Shown in pieces: positions 61,467 to 64,000 of a DNA stretch of 64,000 nucleotides (within the stretch, counting starts at the first letter, position 1; every line of letters begins with the position of its first letter). The position numbers and the translations under genes were made by a program. A model generated the notes under the pieces. The model saw nothing but the letters and a program-made list of their open reading frames with translations. It had not been told where the DNA came from and ran no database searches. The stretch covers positions 80,469 through 144,468 of the forward strand of contig NZ_BPQX01000007.1 of assembly GCF_022179525.1 (NCBI RefSeq), written 5' to 3'. Source of the stretch: Methylobacterium persicinum. GTDB taxonomy: Bacteria; Pseudomonadota; Alphaproteobacteria; Rhizobiales; Beijerinckiaceae.

Positions 61467-62624
61467 ATGGATGCAAGACCACAGGGGGCGGGGACGACCG
61501 GGACGGGACAGGCGGCGGCCGCCCTCGCCCGGCGGCTCCACGGCTTTCGCAGCCTTGGCGACAACTGCGAATTCGGGTTCGTGCAGCGCTACGGCGGCGT
61601 CGAGCCGTCCGGCCTCCTGCGCTTCGCCTACACCCCGATGGAGGACCTGATCCGCGGCCTGCGCTGCGGCTTCGCCGATCTTGGCGCCCCGGGGGACCTG
61701 CATCTCACCGTCAGCGAGGGCGGTGCCTATTACTGCCACAGCCGGGCCTACAACATCTGGGCGAATACCGGCCAGACGCTCGGCACCGTCGAGGCTGCCG
61801 ATCTCCTGGAGCGGGAATACGGCCGGATCGCCCATCTGAAGCGCAAGATGCTCGACGAGCTGTCCGAAGGATCGTTGATCTTCGTGCGGAAGGTGGCGGC
61901 TGCGGAGCCTGAGGATGATTTCGCCCGGCTGTCCGAAGCGGTCTGGGCCCACGGTCCTTCGGTCCTGCTCCGGGTGACTGAGGTGGGACCCGGCTGGCGC
62001 CCCGAGCCCGCCCGGCGCGTCGGCGACCGGTTGATCGAGGGGAGGGTGCGCCGCTTCGCCCCCACGGCGCAGGCCTGGGAGGTGGATCTCGAGCCCTGGC
62101 TGCACCTCATCGACGGCGCTTGGGCGCTGGTGCGGGACGAGGCGCCGACAAACCTCGCGTCGGGCGCCTTCCCCGAGGCCATGCCCATCCCCGACGGCCT
62201 GCGCCGCCATGCCGGCCGGCGACGGGAGACGGGCTTCAACGGCTTCACCCGGATGGTGGACGCTGCCGGCTTCGACCGGAATGCAGTCTACACCTTCACC
62301 AGCTGGGTCTGGATCCCGGAGGGCTTCGGCGGCGAGCGGATCCTCGCCGCCGCGGGCTACGGGCGCCTCGCCGGGTGCGATGCCGACCTGAGCCGCCGGA
62401 ACTGCTGGCAGCCCGTCTGGGCGTCGGGCCGGCTGACGCATGCCGCCCGCGAGCCCATCGGGCTCGCCATGATCGGGAGCGGGCGGGACGCCTTCTGGTC
62501 CGCCGGCGGGCGCTTCAGCATTGGGCCGATCCCGGGGCAGGGGCCGGCACCGCCGCTCCCTGCCCCGCCTGCCCCGTATTCCGGCCGGGACCTCGTCGCA
62601 CGCCTGAGGGCGCGGCTGGCGTGA
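61467..62624 (+). CDS. Hypothetical protein with N-terminal SLGDNCEFG motif
   Basis: A 385-residue protein of unknown function. The N-terminus holds FRSLGDNCEFGFVQRYGG and LLRFAYTP. This resembles the SLGxNC start of putative papain-like peptidases (DUF1796) found near glycan genes in alphaproteobacteria, but I cannot confirm it. A central part has AYYCHSRAYNIWAN, and the C-terminal 140 residues look beta-rich. Its start lies 57 bases after the preceding stop. Confidence 0.6.
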   Translation: MDARPQGAGTTGTGQAAAALARRLHGFRSLGDNCEFGFVQRYGGVEPSGLLRFAYTPMEDLIRGLRCGFADLGAPGDLHLTVSEGGAYYCHSRAYNIWANTGQTLGTVEAADLLEREYGRIAHLKRKMLDELSEGSLIFVRKVAAAEPEDDFARLSEAVWAHGPSVLLRVTEVGPGWRPEPARRVGDRLIEGRVRRFAPTAQAWEVDLEPWLHLIDGAWALVRDEAPTNLASGAFPEAMPIPDGLRRHAGRRRETGFNGFTRMVDAAGFDRNAVYTFTSWVWIPEGFGGERILAAAGYGRLAGCDADLSRRNCWQPVWASGRLTHAAREPIGLAMIGSGRDAFWSAGGRFSIGPIPGQGPAPPLPAPPAPYSGRDLVARLRARLA

Positions 62625-62642
62625 CGGCGCCGGGCGCCCTCC

Positions 62643-63725
62643 TCAGGCAGGGATGCCGTCGATCCGGGCAACGTCCTCCGCCGGGATACCAGTCTTCCGG
62701 TGCCGGAAGTCGCCCAGCGCGCCGTAGACCTGCAGGCGGGCCCGCATGACCGAGCCGAGGGGCCGATGCGCCGCGAGACTGTGGGCCGGCCGGAAGGTCA
62801 TCACCTCGTCGAAGTAGCGGACCCGTTCGGGAGAATAGGCCTCCTGCCGGGGCAGGCGGATCGTCGCCACCGTGCGGTAGGGACTGACCGAGACTGGCCA
62901 ATCCACCGCTGCGTCCTCGATGGGCTGCCGCTCCGCATCGGCCCAGAGCTGGGCCTTCAATGCGAAGACCACCTCGTGCTCGCGGAAGAACGCCGCGGTC
63001 GCGTGGCGGAAGCCATCCTCGTCCTCGCTGGGATCCAAGCGCCAGTCTGCGAGCGCACGCTGCCCGTCGGAGGCCGGTACCGCGCCGAGCTTCGCCACGA
63101 AGTCGCCGAAGCGCATCGGTGCCTGGCTGAAGTAGCTGTCGGCGAGGGGGTGGCTGTAGGGATGGCCGAAGAAGTCGGCCTTGGCGCTTTCCGTGCCGAA
63201 CGCGTGGAGCACGCGGTTGAGGTTCCGCGCGGCGGCGGCAACCGCGCTCTTGGCGCCCTCGGGCAGACCTGTCGACTTGCCGATCACCGTGCCGTCGCGG
63301 AGGAAGCCCGCCGCCGTGCCGGACGGGAACGTCGTGCCCGTGGCGAGCACGAAGTCCTGGGTATCGACGGAGTGGTTCGGTAGCTTTTCGCCCGGCACGT
63401 CGAAGACCTTGATCGACATGCCGCGATGGGTCGACACGCGGTCGCCCAGGATTTCGCCGGGACCCTGCGCGAAGCGCACCGCCACGGGATGGGTCCCGGG
63501 CCGGGCGAACAGGCCCTGGGCGAGCTCCGGCGGGAGATCAGGGGCGACGGTGAGTTCACCCGTGACGCATGCCGAACTCTTGGCGTGGCTTGCCCGGACC
63601 GCGTGGTGGTCCCGCGCCTCCACCGTCTTCGACTGTTCCGTCATGCCCTTGATGATACCGTCGATGGAGGCCTGCTCGTCCGCGGCAGGCGTCTCGATAC
63701 CGGGGGCATAGCGGAGATAGTCCAT
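62643..63725 (-). CDS. Catalase-family protein (y4iL-like)
   Basis: A 360-residue protein with the catalase fold: distal-His region VRASHAKSSACVTGELTV near residue 50, VRFAQGPGEILGD near 85, FDVPGEKLPNHSVDTQDFV near 112, and HRPLGSVMRARL near the end. The proximal Tyr motif of true catalases (RxxxYxxTQ) is not seen. Heme ligation and activity are therefore uncertain; an organic peroxidase or non-catalase role is possible. ATG 63725 has AAGGAG eight bases upstream. Confidence 0.82.
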   Translation of the reverse strand: MDYLRYAPGIETPAADEQASIDGIIKGMTEQSKTVEARDHHAVRASHAKSSACVTGELTVAPDLPPELAQGLFARPGTHPVAVRFAQGPGEILGDRVSTHRGMSIKVFDVPGEKLPNHSVDTQDFVLATGTTFPSGTAAGFLRDGTVIGKSTGLPEGAKSAVAAAARNLNRVLHAFGTESAKADFFGHPYSHPLADSYFSQAPMRFGDFVAKLGAVPASDGQRALADWRLDPSEDEDGFRHATAAFFREHEVVFALKAQLWADAERQPIEDAAVDWPVSVSPYRTVATIRLPRQEAYSPERVRYFDEVMTFRPAHSLAAHRPLGSVMRARLQVYGALGDFRHRKTGIPAEDVARIDGIPA

Positions 63726-64000
63726 GCGCGGGGCTCCTTGTGCGCGGGGAGGGCGATCCGATAGGCCGCCGCCGCGACAAGCTCGGCGATCCGCCCCCGT
63801 TCCCGGTGACCGATTGAGGGCGATCAATTGGCGCACGAAACCACCCGTCCGCACGGCATTCCGGAGTTCGCATAAGATATATTATGGAACTAAGCGGGTC
63901 GGTTCAGGCGGGGAAGGGGGCGATGAGGTCCTCGGGGCCATCCGCTTCTGGCGCCAAACAGTGACACATCCGGCACCGTGGCGCTGCTGGATTGCTTCGC
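63726..64000. other. Right-edge intergenic region
   Basis: No gene is supported here. A short AT-rich patch (about 63872-63885, AAGATATATTATGG) stands out and may be part of a promoter. A start ATG at 63883 opens a frame of only about 26 codons. The last 14 bases begin another family A repeat. Confidence 0.4.
63987..64000. repeat. Palindromic repeat family A, partial at window edge
   Basis: CTGGATTGCTTCGC matches the inner end of a family A right arm; the rest lies beyond the window. Confidence 0.55.

Noticed and set aside
63883-63964. Short frame after ATG 63883 in the AT-rich patch
   Set aside because: About 26 codons, no ribosome binding site and no recognisable product.
1-64000. Search for tRNA, rRNA, prophage or integrative element signatures
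   Set aside because: No cloverleaf with CCA-type end, no rRNA core motifs, and no integrase, transposase or phage structural gene cluster was seen.

Overview
The window reads as chromosomal DNA of a high-GC alphaproteobacterium. The gene families, the long AI-2E proteins, the transaldolase/glucose-6-phosphate isomerase fusion, the alphaproteobacterial-type dCTP deaminase, the PRC-barrel protein and the dense palindromic intergenic repeats all fit Methylobacterium/Methylorubrum or a close Rhizobiales relative. This placement is by family recognition, not by alignment. I see no rRNA, tRNA, CRISPR array, prophage or insertion sequence. Coding density is high, and every gene except mobA, which is cut by the left edge, looks complete.

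Left third (1-20000). This part holds housekeeping and envelope genes: mobA (edge), an Mrp/ApbC Fe-S carrier, a PNPOx-fold stress protein, pncB, a Tat-exported MmgE/PrpD protein, an AI-2E/PerM-type membrane protein with a long C-terminal extension, a hisN-type phosphatase, a secreted protein of unknown function, and a ycjX-ycjF pair. After these come a PRC-barrel protein, a secreted carboxypeptidase-regulatory-like protein, a nitroreductase plus flavin reductase pair, a lytic transglycosylase overlapping a DUF2336 protein, and a secreted protein with four 30-residue tandem repeats.

Middle (20000-35400). A minus-strand run carries apaG, argE and speG, and dcd is divergent from apaG. An HD-GYP protein follows. 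Next is a sugar-phosphate block on the minus strand: GH15 trehalase/glucoamylase, tkt, tal-pgi fusion, gnd, pgl. It covers the pentose phosphate pathway except glucose-6-phosphate dehydrogenase. Three of the four copies of one palindromic repeat family lie in or beside this block.

Nitrate assimilation block (35299-47224). nasT (ANTAR antiterminator) and nasS (nitrate sensor) are followed about 0.9 kb later by an FAD oxidoreductase, a NirA-type siroheme reductase, an Fe-S/flavin reductase, nasA and cysG. Both nasT and the structural operon are preceded by sequences with exact GG-N10-GC sigma-54 spacing. The structural operon has a leader of about 150 nt containing a hairpin with an A1/G4 hexaloop and a terminator-like stem ending in five T. 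Together this suggests nitrogen control at initiation (sigma-54/NtrC) and nitrate control at elongation (NasS-NasT).

Right part (47300-64000). This holds a DHA2-type MFS exporter, purD, a small secreted protein, a Tat-exported bicupin related to oxalate decarboxylase that is divergent from an orphan RND adaptor, a DapA-family lyase/aldolase, a three-subunit molybdenum hydroxylase of the PaoABC type, a GAF-HisKA_2 histidine kinase, two unknown proteins and a catalase-family protein.

About a dozen copies or half copies of a palindromic element (arms GTCATTGCGAGCG / CGCTCGCAATGAC) sit only between genes. They occupy five of the six convergent gene junctions.
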